Of a stretch of DNA of 43,977 bases, positions 16,821-26,455 are shown one piece after another. This DNA comes from Alphaproteobacteria bacterium (lineage in GTDB: Bacteria > Pseudomonadota > Alphaproteobacteria > Rhizobiales > BM303), in contig JAJRYE010000009.1 in assembly GCA_024275895.1 (NCBI GenBank), positions 1 to 43,977 of the forward strand, in the 5' to 3' direction. The notes under the pieces are model-generated. The model had not been told where the DNA came from. It saw nothing but the letters and a program-made list of their open reading frames with translations, and did no database searches. The position numbers and the translations under genes are program-made. The number at the start of each line of letters is the position of its first letter. Within the stretch, counting starts at the first letter, position 1.

Positions 16821-18854
16821 GTGGACGTTTTTACCGTAGCCATGACGGCGCTTTCAGACGCCTTCAGCCTGATTTTTCAATTCAATGTGCTGATCCATCT
16901 TGTCCTGGGCGTGGTGATGGGGCTGGCCATAGGTATCTTTCCCGGACTGGGCGGGATCGCCGGTTTGTCGCTGCTTTTGCCGTTCATGTTCGGCATGGAT
17001 GTGGTCAGCGGCATGGCGTTGATGATCGGCATGGTCGCCGTGGTGCCGACCTCCGATACCTTTACCTCGGTTCTGATGGGAATACCCGGCTCATCGGCCT
17101 CGCAGGCGACGGTCCTTGACGGATTTCCCATGTCAAAAAAAGGCGAGGCGGCCCGTGCGCTTGCTGCAGCCTTTTCCTCCTCGCTTTTTGGCGGGCTGGT
17201 GGGGGCAACCTTCCTGACCTTCTTTATCCTTATCGCGCGTCCCATCGTCCTGGCTTTCAAGTTACCCGAAATGCTCATGCTTGCGGTCCTTGGCCTTTCC
17301 ATGGTGGCCATTCTTGCCGGGCGTTTGCCCCTGAAAGGGGTGGCCGCCGCCGCGCTTGGTCTCGTGGTCGGCACCATCGGCGAGGCTGATGCGGGCGGCT
17401 CCTTGCGCATGGCCTCTTACGACATCCCCTATCTGACCGATGGTCTGAAACTGGTTATTATCGGCCTGGGCATTTTCGCCCTGCCCGAAATTGTCGCCCT
17501 GTTGCGCACCGACCGGGCCATTTCCAGCACCGCCTCGCTCGGGGCGGGCTGGGCTCAAGGGGTAAAGGATTGGTGGGAGAATAAATGGCTTTCCGTCAGA
17601 TGCTCGCTCATCGGCGTTGTGGTCGGCATCATTCCGGGGCTGGGCGGCTCGGTGGTGGACTGGATCGCCTATGGGCACACCATCCAGACCAGCCGCGACA
17701 AATCCGGTTTTGGCAAGGGTGACGTGCGCGGCGTGATCGGGCCGGAAAGCTCCAACAACGCCAAGGAGGGCGGCGGGCTGGTGCCGACCCTGATCTTTGG
17801 CATTCCCGGATCCGGTTCCATGGCAATTTTCATGGGGGCGGTGGCGTTGCTGGGCAGCGGTGATCTTGAGGTCGGGCCGCAAATGCTCTCGCCCGATTAC
17901 CTCGATATCACCTATTCCATCGTCTGGCTGCTGGCGATCGCCAATGTCGTCGGCACAATCTTGTGCATAGGATTATCCGGCCAGATCGCCAGGCTGACCA
18001 CGATCCGTTTCACCTTGCTGGCGCCTTTCCTGTTTATGCTGATTGCGTTTGCCGCGTTTCAGTCGGGCCAGAATCTCGGCGATCTGGTGGCGCTTTTTGC
18101 CATCGGGCTGATCGGCATTTTCCTGCGCCGTTTCGACTGGTCGCGCCCGGCCTTCCTGATCGGATTTGTGCTCTCGAACCCGGTTGAAACCTACGCCAAT
18201 CAGGCCTATCAGGTGGCGCGCTCGAAATTCAGAACCGATTTTGATCTTGGTTTGGATTATCTGTTCGGGCCGATTGTGATCGTTTTGATCATCATCACGG
18301 TGATTTCGATCTTCATCGGCGTCCGCAATGCGAAAATAATCATGTCGGAAGGCGAGGTGCAATCGGGCTCCAAACGTTCGCCGATGATTTTTCTGCTGGC
18401 GATAGCCACCTATTTCGCTGTCACTTTCTATAATGCCTCATTGATCAAAGACCGGCTGATTACCGACAAAATCTTCCCGATGCTGGTAGCCGCCATCGGC
18501 TTTGCGGCCTGCCTTGCCCTGTTCATTCGTATGATTCGCAGGCCCGAATCGGACCTTGTTTTTGCCGACCGGGAAGTTTTCGGCGAGGATGCCGGGGCAC
18601 AGCACGGGCTGTGGGGAACGCTTGCATGGTTCGCTTTCCTGCTCATACTGACCTCCCTCGCCGGGTTTATTCTGGCGCTGGCGGTTTTTCTTGTCAGTTT
18701 CATGCGTCTGCGCGCTAGGTTGAACTGGGCAATGGCCTTGCTTTATTCCGCCGTAGGGATTGCTTTCATGTGCTTCATGGCCCGGTTGCTGCACCGCGAT
18801 TTCCCGCCCGGGCTGTTGCAAAACTACTTCACCCTGCCCTGGCCTTTCACTTGA
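16821..18854 (+). CDS. tctA: fused TctA-TctB tricarboxylate transporter membrane protein
   Basis: The 677-residue protein joins the two membrane subunits of a tripartite tricarboxylate transporter. Residues 1 to about 500 are TctA. It has the two family repeats with the motifs GIFPGLGGIAGL near 40, PTSDTFTSVLMGIPGS near 75, and the second-half copies GIIPGLGGSVVDW and PTLIFGIPGSGSMAIF. The last 140-170 residues form a small four-helix TctB-like domain (MIFLLAIATYFAV, IFPMLVAAIGFAACLALF, WFAFLLILTSLAGFILALAVFL, ALLYSAVGIAFMCF). TctB is usually a separate gene of about 150 residues, and no separate tctB is present here. The start is GTG without a strong ribosome site; ATG at 16842 is an alternative. 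It lies between tctC and the isomerase gene. Confidence 0.92.
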   Translation: MDVFTVAMTALSDAFSLIFQFNVLIHLVLGVVMGLAIGIFPGLGGIAGLSLLLPFMFGMDVVSGMALMIGMVAVVPTSDTFTSVLMGIPGSSASQATVLDGFPMSKKGEAARALAAAFSSSLFGGLVGATFLTFFILIARPIVLAFKLPEMLMLAVLGLSMVAILAGRLPLKGVAAAALGLVVGTIGEADAGGSLRMASYDIPYLTDGLKLVIIGLGIFALPEIVALLRTDRAISSTASLGAGWAQGVKDWWENKWLSVRCSLIGVVVGIIPGLGGSVVDWIAYGHTIQTSRDKSGFGKGDVRGVIGPESSNNAKEGGGLVPTLIFGIPGSGSMAIFMGAVALLGSGDLEVGPQMLSPDYLDITYSIVWLLAIANVVGTILCIGLSGQIARLTTIRFTLLAPFLFMLIAFAAFQSGQNLGDLVALFAIGLIGIFLRRFDWSRPAFLIGFVLSNPVETYANQAYQVARSKFRTDFDLGLDYLFGPIVIVLIIITVISIFIGVRNAKIIMSEGEVQSGSKRSPMIFLLAIATYFAVTFYNASLIKDRLITDKIFPMLVAAIGFAACLALFIRMIRRPESDLVFADREVFGEDAGAQHGLWGTLAWFAFLLILTSLAGFILALAVFLVSFMRLRARLNWAMALLYSAVGIAFMCFMARLLHRDFPPGLLQNYFTLPWPFT

Positions 18855-18864
18855 GGACAAGCCC

Positions 18865-19953
18865 ATGACGCAAACCGCCATTCCTTTCCTTTTCATGCGC
18901 GGCGGGACCTCGCGCGGGCCTTATTTCAACCGCGCCGATCTGCCCGGAGACCAGGATAAACTGGCCGAGGTCCTGACAGCCCTCATCGGGTCCGGCCAGC
19001 CGCTCAATATCGACGGCATTGGCGGCGGCGCGCCAACCACCAACAAGGTGGCGATGCTGTCAAAATCCGGCGGGAAATGGGCCGATATTGATTACTTTTT
19101 TGCCCAGCTCGGCGTCGGGGAGCGGCAGGTCGATTTCAAGCCGACCTGCGGCAATATTCTTGCGGGCGTGGGACCGGCGGCGATTGAAATGGGGCTGGTC
19201 ACTCCGCTGGCGGGTAAAACGCGCATCAATATCCGGGCGGTCAATACAGGCGCAAGAGTGATCGCCGCCATCCGGACTCCGGGCGGAATTCTAACCTATG
19301 ATGGCGATACCCGGATTGACGGCGTCCCCGGAACCGCCGCCCCCGTGGAGTTGGCCTTCATGGATGTCACCGGGTCAGCCACGGGAGCGTTCCTGCCCAC
19401 CGGAAATCTTACTGACATGATCGACGCGGTGAACGTGAGCTGCATGGATGTGGCCATGCCGATGGTGATCGCCCGCGCCGGTGCTTTTGGCCTCACGGGT
19501 TATGAAAGCTGCGCGGAGCTGGAGGCGAACCGGGAGTTTTTTGCCCGCATGGAGGCGATCCGCATCAAGGCCGGATTGTTGATGGGCATGGGAGATGTCA
19601 GCGCATCGGTAACGCCCAAATTTGGCCTGCTGGCGCCGGCCAGAGAGGGCGGCTCGGCGGCGGCGCGCTATTTCATGCCGTGGAAGTGCCACCCCACCAT
19701 GGCGGTTACCGGCTCGCAATGCCTCGCCGCCTGCCTGCTGACACCAGGAAGCGTAGCTGATGGCCTGATGCCGTTACCGGAGGGCTCTCCTGTCAAAGTG
19801 AGACTGGAGCACCCTTCAGGATGCATTGATGTCACGGTTGAGTTCAAGATGGATAACGGATTTGAACTGGTCTCGGCCGGATTGCTGCGCACGGCAAGGA
19901 AGCTGGCGGCGGGTGAGGTTTTTATTCCCTCCCATATCTGGAGCGGGAGATAG
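18865..19953 (+). CDS. PrpF/GalD-family isomerase (aconitate or oxalomesaconate isomerase type)
   Basis: The 362-residue protein belongs to the PrpF (DUF453) fold, related to diaminopimelate epimerase. Members include 2-methylaconitate isomerase PrpF and 4-oxalomesaconate tautomerase GalD. I see the N-terminal family motif FMRGGTSRGPYF, DGIGGGAPTTNKVAM, the first catalytic cysteine in PTCGNILAGVGPAAIEMGL, and a C-terminal cysteine in TGSQCLAAC. Placed between a tricarboxylate transporter and tcuAB, it most likely moves a double bond in aconitate (trans to cis), but a GalD-like keto-enol role cannot be ruled out. The frame is open upstream, but the start is the ATG at 18865 with GAGGA overlapping the transporter stop, so it is coupled to it. 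Confidence 0.88.
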   Translation: MTQTAIPFLFMRGGTSRGPYFNRADLPGDQDKLAEVLTALIGSGQPLNIDGIGGGAPTTNKVAMLSKSGGKWADIDYFFAQLGVGERQVDFKPTCGNILAGVGPAAIEMGLVTPLAGKTRINIRAVNTGARVIAAIRTPGGILTYDGDTRIDGVPGTAAPVELAFMDVTGSATGAFLPTGNLTDMIDAVNVSCMDVAMPMVIARAGAFGLTGYESCAELEANREFFARMEAIRIKAGLLMGMGDVSASVTPKFGLLAPAREGGSAAARYFMPWKCHPTMAVTGSQCLAACLLTPGSVADGLMPLPEGSPVKVRLEHPSGCIDVTVEFKMDNGFELVSAGLLRTARKLAAGEVFIPSHIWSGR

Positions 19954-19990
19954 ACCCGGAACATCAGGAAAGATAAAATGACGGGAAAAC

Positions 19991-21385
19991 ATGTTGCCAT
20001 CGCCTGAAAGCGGAAGTGAAATCATTGTTATCGGCGGCGGAAACGCCGCGCTTTGTGCCGCGATGAGTGCGGCGGAAGCAGGCGCGCGGGTGCAGCTTCT
20101 TGAAGCCGCGCCAAGGCCCTGCCGCGGCGGCAATTCCCGCCATACCCGCAATTTCCGTTGCATGCACAAGGCGCCCAACGCCGTTTTGACGGATGTTTAC
20201 GGCGAAGAGGAATATTTTGACGATCTGCTCAAGGTCACCGCCGGACATACCGATGAACGCCTTGCCAAACTGGTAATCCGCGCCTCGGAAGGGTGTTACG
20301 CCTGGATGCAGGCGCATGGGGTTTATTTTCAGCCCTCGCTGTCCGGGGCATTATCGCTAGCGCGCACAAACGCCTTTTTTCTTGGCGGCGGCACCGCGCT
20401 GCTGAATGCCTATTACCGCAAGGCGCGGGCGCTTGGAGTAACAATTCTCTATGAAGCCGAGGTCAGCCATCTTGACGTGCAAGAAGACAAGGTTCGCGAG
20501 CTGGTTTTTACTCACGAAGGCCGATCGCGCCGGATATCCCCGCGCGCGGTCATCGCCGCCTCGGGCGGTTTTGAGAGCAATCCGGGCTGGCTGGCCGAGG
20601 CCTGGGGACCGGCGGCAAAAAATTTTATTACCCGCGGCACGGCCTATAACCAGGGTATGGTGCTGAAAGACCTGCTGGATCAGGGCGCGCAAAGCGTGAG
20701 CGATCCGGCCCAGTGCCATGCCGTGGCCATAGATGGCCGCGCGCCCAAATTTGACGGCGGCATTGTCACCCGTCTCGATTGCGTGCCGTTTTCCATTGTG
20801 GTGAACAAAAATGCCGCGCGGTTTTACGATGAAGGCGAGGATGTCTGGCCCAAGCGCTATGCGATCTGGGGCCGGCTGGTGGCGGCCCAGCCGGATCAGA
20901 TTGCCTATGCCATCATCGATTCAACTTCACTGGAATTGTTCATGCCCTCGGTGTTTCCGCCGGAAAAGGCGGACACCATAGAGGAACTGGCCGTCAAGCT
21001 CGGGCTTCCTCCGCAAAAGTTGAGCCAGACCGTCAACGCTTACAATGCGGCCTGCGCCCCGGGCCGGTTTCACCCGAGCGAGATGGACGGGCTGGCGACC
21101 AAGGGGTTAACGCCGCCCAAAAGCAACTGGGCCAGAGCTCTCACCACGCCCCCCTTTTACGGCTACAGCCTGCGCACCGGCATTACCTTCACCTATCTGG
21201 GCCTGAAGGTTGATGAAAAGGCGCGGGTGCAGGGGGCAAATGGAGCGGTCGAAAATTTGTGGGCGGCGGGAGAGATCATGGCCGGCTCCATTCTGGGCCA
21301 GGGTTATCTGGCCGGGATCGGCATGACCATCGGCACCGTATTTGGACGCATTGCGGGGCAGGAGGCGGCAAATTATGTCCGGTGA
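19991..21385 (+). CDS. tcuA: FAD-dependent tricarballylate dehydrogenase TcuA
   Basis: Flavoprotein of the fumarate reductase/succinate dehydrogenase flavoprotein superfamily. TcuA oxidises tricarballylate to cis-aconitate. The dinucleotide loop is VIGGGNAALCAAMSAAEAG, followed by RGGNSRHTRNFRC, which is characteristic of TcuA. The central GGGTALLNAYYRKA and the C-terminal FAD-closing segment GEIMAGSILGQGYLAGIGM complete the fold. Length 464 is normal. The next gene, tcuB, begins inside its last codons. An N-terminal ATG at 19991 sits 37 bases after the isomerase gene. Related dehydrogenases act on other substituted succinates, so substrate is inferred from the TcuB partner and from the transporter. 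Confidence 0.92.
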   Translation: MLPSPESGSEIIVIGGGNAALCAAMSAAEAGARVQLLEAAPRPCRGGNSRHTRNFRCMHKAPNAVLTDVYGEEEYFDDLLKVTAGHTDERLAKLVIRASEGCYAWMQAHGVYFQPSLSGALSLARTNAFFLGGGTALLNAYYRKARALGVTILYEAEVSHLDVQEDKVRELVFTHEGRSRRISPRAVIAASGGFESNPGWLAEAWGPAAKNFITRGTAYNQGMVLKDLLDQGAQSVSDPAQCHAVAIDGRAPKFDGGIVTRLDCVPFSIVVNKNAARFYDEGEDVWPKRYAIWGRLVAAQPDQIAYAIIDSTSLELFMPSVFPPEKADTIEELAVKLGLPPQKLSQTVNAYNAACAPGRFHPSEMDGLATKGLTPPKSNWARALTTPPFYGYSLRTGITFTYLGLKVDEKARVQGANGAVENLWAAGEIMAGSILGQGYLAGIGMTIGTVFGRIAGQEAANYVR

Positions 21386-22442
21386 CATCATGCTTGAAAC
21401 CCGGCGCCAGATCGGGATTTGCAACGCCTGCCGTTATTGCGAGGGCTATTGTTCGGTTTTTCCCTCGATCAATCTCAAACGAAACATCAGCGATGCGGAT
21501 ATCCTTAATCTGGCCAATCTGTGCCACAATTGCCGCGGGTGCTACTATGCCTGCCAATATATCGAACCGCATGAATTTGCCCTGAACCTGCCTAAAATTC
21601 TGGCCGAATTGCGCCAGAAGAGCTGGCGGGATCACGTCTGGCCTGCGGCCTTTTCTTCCATTTTTCATTCCGGCGCCATGGCGGCGGGCGGCGCGCTGAT
21701 TGCCGGATTTGCGCTTTTCATCTGGCAGGCACGGATGCTGCGCCCTGAATCGGGGGAGGGGTTTTACGCCGCCATCTCGCATGCGATGCTGCTGGCGCTC
21801 TTCCTGCCCGCTTTCATGTTCGCGTTGTTTTCGGTCGCGATCTCCTTGCGCAGATACTGGAAAAGCATTGGCGGCGGGCGGATTTCACCGGGTGATTTCC
21901 TTTTTGCCCTGCGCATGGCCGCCGGCATGCGTGATCTCTCGGGCGGTCATGGCCAGGGGTGCAATTACGAAGATCAAGACCGCTATTCCAATGCCCGAAG
22001 ATGGTTTCATCAGGCGGCGATGTACGGCTTCGGGCTGTGCTTCGCCGCAACCTGCGCCGGAACGGTGCTGCATTACGGTTTTGATCTCAAGGCGCCCTAT
22101 GCCCTGACCAGCCTTCCCAAACTTCTCGGAATTTCCGGCGGCGTGCTGTTATGCGCCGGAACATTGGGCCTTGGCTGGCTGAAGCTGAAAGCGGATCGCA
22201 ATCTTGGGGCCGCCGCGCTCTGGGGCGGAGAAATGGCGTTTGTGGTTTTGCTGTTCACAGTCAGCCTCAGCGGCCTTGCGCTGGCGGCTTTTGCGGCAAA
22301 CGGGCTGACCGGCTTTTTGTTACCGCTTCATCTCGGGGCGGTTCTGGCGTTCTTTCTTCTTGTCCCCTATTCAAAAATGATTCACGGTTTTTACCGCTTC
22401 GCTGCGTTGTTGCATGATGCGGCAAGATCAAGATCAGCTTGA
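21375..22442 (+). CDS. tcuB: TcuB, membrane iron-sulfur electron-transfer partner of TcuA
   Basis: The 355-residue TcuB re-oxidises the FADH2 of TcuA and passes electrons to the quinone pool. The N-terminus has two CxxCxxCxxxC ferredoxin motifs: Cys16, 19, 22, 26 (CNACRYCEGYC) and Cys50, 53, 56, 60 (CHNCRGCYYAC). The remainder holds about six hydrophobic helices, for example AAGGALIAGFALFIWQA, ALFLPAFMFALFSVAI and GAVLAFFLLVPY, with scattered histidines (HQAAMYGF, VLHYGF, LHLGAV) that could ligate heme b. A GGAGG site at 21361-21365 favours the ATG at 21375, so it overlaps tcuA by 11 bases. Its end overlaps that of yaaA (opposite strand) by 9 bases. Confidence 0.93.
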   Translation: MSGDIMLETRRQIGICNACRYCEGYCSVFPSINLKRNISDADILNLANLCHNCRGCYYACQYIEPHEFALNLPKILAELRQKSWRDHVWPAAFSSIFHSGAMAAGGALIAGFALFIWQARMLRPESGEGFYAAISHAMLLALFLPAFMFALFSVAISLRRYWKSIGGGRISPGDFLFALRMAAGMRDLSGGHGQGCNYEDQDRYSNARRWFHQAAMYGFGLCFAATCAGTVLHYGFDLKAPYALTSLPKLLGISGGVLLCAGTLGLGWLKLKADRNLGAAALWGGEMAFVVLLFTVSLSGLALAAFAANGLTGFLLPLHLGAVLAFFLLVPYSKMIHGFYRFAALLHDAARSRSA

Positions 22443-23210
22443 GGCGCGGCGTGTAAAGACGTAATGCGCATCATTTGACAATTGCGGTTCAAAGCGATAT
22501 CCGCCGGCGGTGAAATCTTTAAGCTCCGGTGGGGATTCAATCCGGTTCTGAATGATGAAACGGGCCATGGCGCCCCGGGCGCGTTTGGCGAAAATGCCGA
22601 TGATCCTGAGCATGCCGCCGCGCTCTTCCTTGAAATCAACCTCAAGGATTTGCGCTTGAAGCGTCTTGCGGTCAATGACCTTGAAATACTCGTTTGAGGC
22701 CAGTTTTATGACAGTTTTGGATTTGTGGCCTTCGAGTTGTTCATCGAGCACCGCGGTGATACGGCGGCGCCAGAAATCATACAAATCCTCGCCTTGCGGG
22801 TTTGCCAGCTTGCGGCCCATCTCAAGCCGGTAGGGCTGAATGGCGTCAAGGGGGCGCAGGAGGCCGTAAAGCCCCGACAGGATGCGGAAATGATCCTGCG
22901 CAAAGGCCAGATCCCGATCGCTCAAAGAGGCGGCGTCAAGGCCGGTATAGGTATCTCCGGCAAAGGCGAAGGCGGCCGGCCGGGTGTCATCTTGCGACGC
23001 GGCGGCGGCAAATCTTTGAAAGCGCTCGTAATTGAGGTCCGCCAGCGCATCGCTCAGTTTCATCATCTGGCGAAGATCTGCGCGGGTCAGCTTGCGTGCA
23101 ATTGCGGCCAGCACATTCGCCTCTTCGAGAAAAACCGGGGTTGAACCTGCTGTAATTTTGCCATGCGAGTCGAAATTGAGTTTTTTTGCCGGTGAAACAA
23201 CTGCGAGCAT
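22434..23210 (-). CDS. yaaA: peroxide-stress protein YaaA (UPF0246)
   Basis: The 258-residue protein is a complete YaaA homologue. In Escherichia coli, YaaA is induced by hydrogen peroxide through OxyR and lowers free iron, which limits DNA and protein damage. It has a helix-hairpin-helix-like DNA-binding fold. Family motifs are the N-terminal VVSPAKKLNFD, GDTYTGLDAASLSDRDL, ILSGLYGLLRPLDAIQPYRLEMG and LASNEYFKVID, with the C-terminal EERGGMLRIIGIFAKRARGAM. Its promoter would lie in the repeat-bearing gap to the right. It is convergent with tcuB and unlikely to be related to the tricarboxylate genes. Confidence 0.95.
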   Translation of the reverse strand: MLAVVSPAKKLNFDSHGKITAGSTPVFLEEANVLAAIARKLTRADLRQMMKLSDALADLNYERFQRFAAAASQDDTRPAAFAFAGDTYTGLDAASLSDRDLAFAQDHFRILSGLYGLLRPLDAIQPYRLEMGRKLANPQGEDLYDFWRRRITAVLDEQLEGHKSKTVIKLASNEYFKVIDRKTLQAQILEVDFKEERGGMLRIIGIFAKRARGAMARFIIQNRIESPPELKDFTAGGYRFEPQLSNDAHYVFTRRASS

Positions 23211-23289
23211 GAGATTGCCTTTTGCGAATCAAAATCTGTCGGGTAGCCGGATTATGGGATTGGCGCAAAGGATTTGCCACCCCCGCCAC

Positions 23290-23362
23290 GGAAAAAGACT
23301 CTTAAAGACCCTTGAGTGCTTTATCTTTTGATTGAATTGGGAGCAGGCCGGTGCCGTTTAAA
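23290..23362. repeat. REP-like extragenic element related to that after cysK
   Basis: Within the gap between yaaA and the SulP gene, the stretch GATTGAATTGGGAGCAGGCC (starting near 23329) and the following GGTGCCGTTTAAAC resemble the end of the element near 7924-7955. Shared core words are GGGAGC, GGCC or GGCCC, CCGGTGCCG and TTTAA. AAAGACTCTTAAAGACCCTT just before it is a short internal repeat. It appears to be a degenerate dispersed element rather than a gene. Confidence 0.45.
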
Positions 23363-23373
23363 CGTGAAAGACC

Positions 23374-24984
23374 CTAATGCCCGCTTCCCAGTGCGCCGGT
23401 TCTGATGGAGTAGTCAACCGCGACGCCGTAATGCGGATCATCATCGGAATCCACCATCAACTGCCCGGCCCGGTTGAGCAGCTTGTGGCAGTCATGGGTC
23501 AGATGCCGCAACTGGAGGGTTTTGCCGACCGCCTCGTATTTGCGCGCCAGCGCCTCGATCGCCTGCAGGGCCGACTGGTCCGCCACCCGGCTGTTCATGA
23601 AATCCACAATCACCAGATCCGGGTCCTCCGCCGGATTGAAAATGGCGCCAAAGCCTTCCACCGAGCCAAAGAACAAGGGGCCCTCAATCTGATAGATTTT
23701 GGCCCCTTCGTCATTTGTCCTCGAGGTGGCGTGAATATGGGTGGCGTTGTTCCAGGCAAAGGCGAGCGCCGAGACAATCACCCCGACGACAACCGCGATC
23801 GCCAGATCGCTCATCACGGTAACGATGGTCACCAGAATCATCACCAGCGCATCGGTAAGCGGAATGCGGCGCAAGATGGTCAGGCTCTGCCAGGCGAAAG
23901 TGCCAACCACCACCATGAACATCACCCCCACCAGCGCCGCCAGCGGGATTTGCTCAATCAGGCCCGAGGCAAACAGAATGAAGCTGAGCAGGAATAGGGC
24001 GGCGGATATGCCCGAAAGCCTTGTGCGGCCGCCCGATTTTACATTGATCATCGACTGGCCGATCATGGCGCAGCCGCCCATGCCGCCAAAAAAGCCGGTC
24101 ACCACATTGGCCAGCCCCTGGGCGGCGCATTCGCGCGAGGCTCCGCCGCCCTTGCCGGTGATCTCGCCGATAAGGTTCAAGGTTAGCAGGCTCTCAATCA
24201 GACCGATCGCCGCCAGAATGAGCGCATAGGGGAAGATGATTTTCAGGGTTTCAGGAGTGAGCGGCACCATGGGGATATGAAATTGCGGCAAGCCGCCCTT
24301 GATGGAGGCCAGATCCCCCACTCTTGGCACATCAATGCCAAAAAAGATCACCAGCGCGGCCACCACGGCAATTCCGGCCAGAGGGGCGGGCAGGGCGCTG
24401 GTGATTTTCGGCATCACCCAGATAATGAACATGGTCAGGGCAACAAGCCCCAGCATGAGGGCAAGCGGCCAGCCCGTCATCCAGACCCTTGCGCCATCAG
24501 GCCCCGCGATCTGAAACTGGCTGAGCTGGGCAAGGAAAATGACAATGGCGAGGCCGTTGACAAAGCCCAGCATCACCGGATGCGGCACCAGCCGAATAAA
24601 CTTGCCCAGATGAAAGATCCCGGCAAGGAGCTGCAATATCCCCATCAGTACAACGGTGGCGAACAGATATTCAACCCCGTGTTTGGCGACCAGCGCCACC
24701 ATGACCACCGCCAGCGCGCCGGTAGCCCCCGAGATCATCCCGGCGCGGCCGCCGAAAACCGCCGTGATCAGCCCAACCATAAAGGCAGCGTAGAGCCCCA
24801 CCAGCGGATGCACTCCGGCGACGAATGAAAACGCCACCGCCTCGGGCACCAGCGCCAGCGCAACCGTGAGCCCGGAAAGAATCTCGGTCTTGATGCATTC
24901 GGGCGAGCACAGATTGGGGCGGGTTTCTTTTAATTTGGCAATAGAGAGTTGCGCGGCAAAGGCGCCAAGCGTTGGCCTGATCAC
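23374..24984 (-). CDS. SulP-family anion transporter with C-terminal STAS domain
   Basis: The 536-residue inner-membrane carrier belongs to SulP/SLC26, whose members move sulfate, bicarbonate or dicarboxylates. The N-terminal part has the family start [20 protein letters not shown] and the motif [30 protein letters not shown]. About 12-14 membrane segments follow, with [20 protein letters not shown] typical of the family. The STAS domain occupies about 430-536 ([37 protein letters not shown]). The serine in that strand-loop corresponds to the phosphorylation site region of anti-sigma antagonists. No sulfate or carbonic anhydrase gene sits beside it, so the anion cannot be named. A 114-base gap separates it from the amidohydrolase on the same strand. 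Confidence 0.93.
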   Translation of the reverse strand: MIRPTLGAFAAQLSIAKLKETRPNLCSPECIKTEILSGLTVALALVPEAVAFSFVAGVHPLVGLYAAFMVGLITAVFGGRAGMISGATGALAVVMVALVAKHGVEYLFATVVLMGILQLLAGIFHLGKFIRLVPHPVMLGFVNGLAIVIFLAQLSQFQIAGPDGARVWMTGWPLALMLGLVALTMFIIWVMPKITSALPAPLAGIAVVAALVIFFGIDVPRVGDLASIKGGLPQFHIPMVPLTPETLKIIFPYALILAAIGLIESLLTLNLIGEITGKGGGASRECAAQGLANVVTGFFGGMGGCAMIGQSMINVKSGGRTRLSGISAALFLLSFILFASGLIEQIPLAALVGVMFMVVVGTFAWQSLTILRRIPLTDALVMILVTIVTVMSDLAIAVVVGVIVSALAFAWNNATHIHATSRTNDEGAKIYQIEGPLFFGSVEGFGAIFNPAEDPDLVIVDFMNSRVADQSALQAIEALARKYEAVGKTLQLRHLTHDCHKLLNRAGQLMVDSDDDPHYGVAVDYSIRTGALGSGH

Positions 24985-25098
24985 GTAAGATATCCGTTTC
25001 GGGAGGTTTTATGAAGGTTGCAGCCTTCATAAACCAATTCGGGGAAAATGCAAAAAAAATCTGTGCAATGGCTCTCCCGCTCCCGAATGGATACCGGG

Positions 25099-26265
25099 CT
25101 ATAACGGCATGTATCTTTGCGCCAGCCGGGCCAGATAGGAGACGCCATAGGCTATGGCCTCGTCATTGAAGTCATAAGAGGGATTGTGCAATCCGGCGCT
25201 GTCCCCGTTGCCGATAAAGACAAAAGCGCCGGGCCGAGCTTCAAGCATGAAGGAAAAATCCTCGCCGCCCATCACCGGTGCCATATCCATGATAACATTT
25301 TCCTCACCGGTAATTTCGGCCGCAACCTTGCCCGCAAAAGCGGTCTGGGCAACATGGTTCTTGGTTGGCGGGTATTCCCGCGAATAGGTGATATCGGCGG
25401 TGCAGCCATATGCGCCGGCAACCTTGCTGATGATTTCCTGAATGCGGCTTTCGGCATGATCGCCCACATGGCGCTCCAGCGAGCGGATGGTGCCGGAAAG
25501 ATGCGCCTTTTGCGGAATGACATTATCCGTCGTCCCGGCCTGAAATGTGGTGATCGAGACCACAACCGGTTGCAGCGGGTCGACATTTCGTGAGGCAAAG
25601 GACTGAACCGCCTGCACAATCGCCGAGCCGGCAACGATCGGATCAATGCATGATTGCGGTTTGGCCGCATGGCCGCCCTTGCCGGTGATGGTGATGGCGA
25701 TAAAATCAGCCGCCGCCAGCAAGGTTCCGCTGCGCGTGGCGAATGTGCCCACCGGCAGGCCGGGATAATTATGCAGCCCGTAAATCTCATCGATGCCGAA
25801 GCGCTCCATCAACCCGTCATCGATCATTGCCTTTGCGCCTGCGCCGCCTTCCTCGGCCGGTTGAAAGACCAGCGCAACCGCGCCGTTGAAATTGCGTGTT
25901 TCGCATAAATATTTTGCCGCCCCCAGCAGCATTGCCGTATGCCCGTCATGACCGCAGGCATGCATTTTACCCGAAGTTTGCGAGGCATGGGGCCGCTTTG
26001 CAACCTCGCTCATGGGCAGCGCGTCCATATCCGCCCGCAGGCCGATCACCTTGCCGCTTGTCATGGCCTTGCCGTTGATAACGCCCACCACGCCCGATTT
26101 TCCGATGCCGGTCACAATTTCGTCAACGCCAAATCCACGCAGCAGCTCTTCAACCCGCCCGGCCGTGCGGGGCACGTCATAGAGCAATTCGGGATGGGCG
26201 TGAAAATCCCGGCGCCATACGGTGATTTCATCGCAAAGCTCGGCAACGCGGTTGATTACGGGCAT
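25099..26265 (-). CDS. M20D-family amidohydrolase (hippurate/IAA-amino acid hydrolase type)
   Basis: The 388-residue metallopeptidase-like hydrolase cleaves N-acyl amino acids. Motifs are RRDFHAHPELLYDVPRTA at the N-terminus, the metal ligands in HACGHDGHTAML (Cys and His), FQPAEEGGAGAKAM (the paired glutamates), GLHNYPGLPVGTFA, and the terminal ligand histidine in GLHNPSYDFND. The lid domain with GKGGHAAKPQ and DNVIPQKAHLSGTIRSL is complete. Members of this group act on hippurate, indole-acetyl-amino acids or N-acetyl-diaminopimelate; which applies here is open. No signal peptide is seen, so it is cytosolic. It is upstream of the SulP gene on the same strand and divergent from the aldehyde oxidoreductase operon. 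Confidence 0.92.
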   Translation of the reverse strand: MPVINRVAELCDEITVWRRDFHAHPELLYDVPRTAGRVEELLRGFGVDEIVTGIGKSGVVGVINGKAMTSGKVIGLRADMDALPMSEVAKRPHASQTSGKMHACGHDGHTAMLLGAAKYLCETRNFNGAVALVFQPAEEGGAGAKAMIDDGLMERFGIDEIYGLHNYPGLPVGTFATRSGTLLAAADFIAITITGKGGHAAKPQSCIDPIVAGSAIVQAVQSFASRNVDPLQPVVVSITTFQAGTTDNVIPQKAHLSGTIRSLERHVGDHAESRIQEIISKVAGAYGCTADITYSREYPPTKNHVAQTAFAGKVAAEITGEENVIMDMAPVMGGEDFSFMLEARPGAFVFIGNGDSAGLHNPSYDFNDEAIAYGVSYLARLAQRYMPL

Positions 26266-26455
26266 ATCCGGAGGTGATCCTTCTCAAGGCTTCTTGTCAT
26301 GAACAAAAAGTCCTTCCGGGCGAAATTGTCAAGCGCATGCTGGCCCGGAGACGATCAGGGTAACTGTGTAATACTTAAGGGCAAGCATCATGGTCATCTT
26401 CAATTTATTTTGAAACAATTGCAGTATATTCAAAGAGATACGACGAAACAGACTC

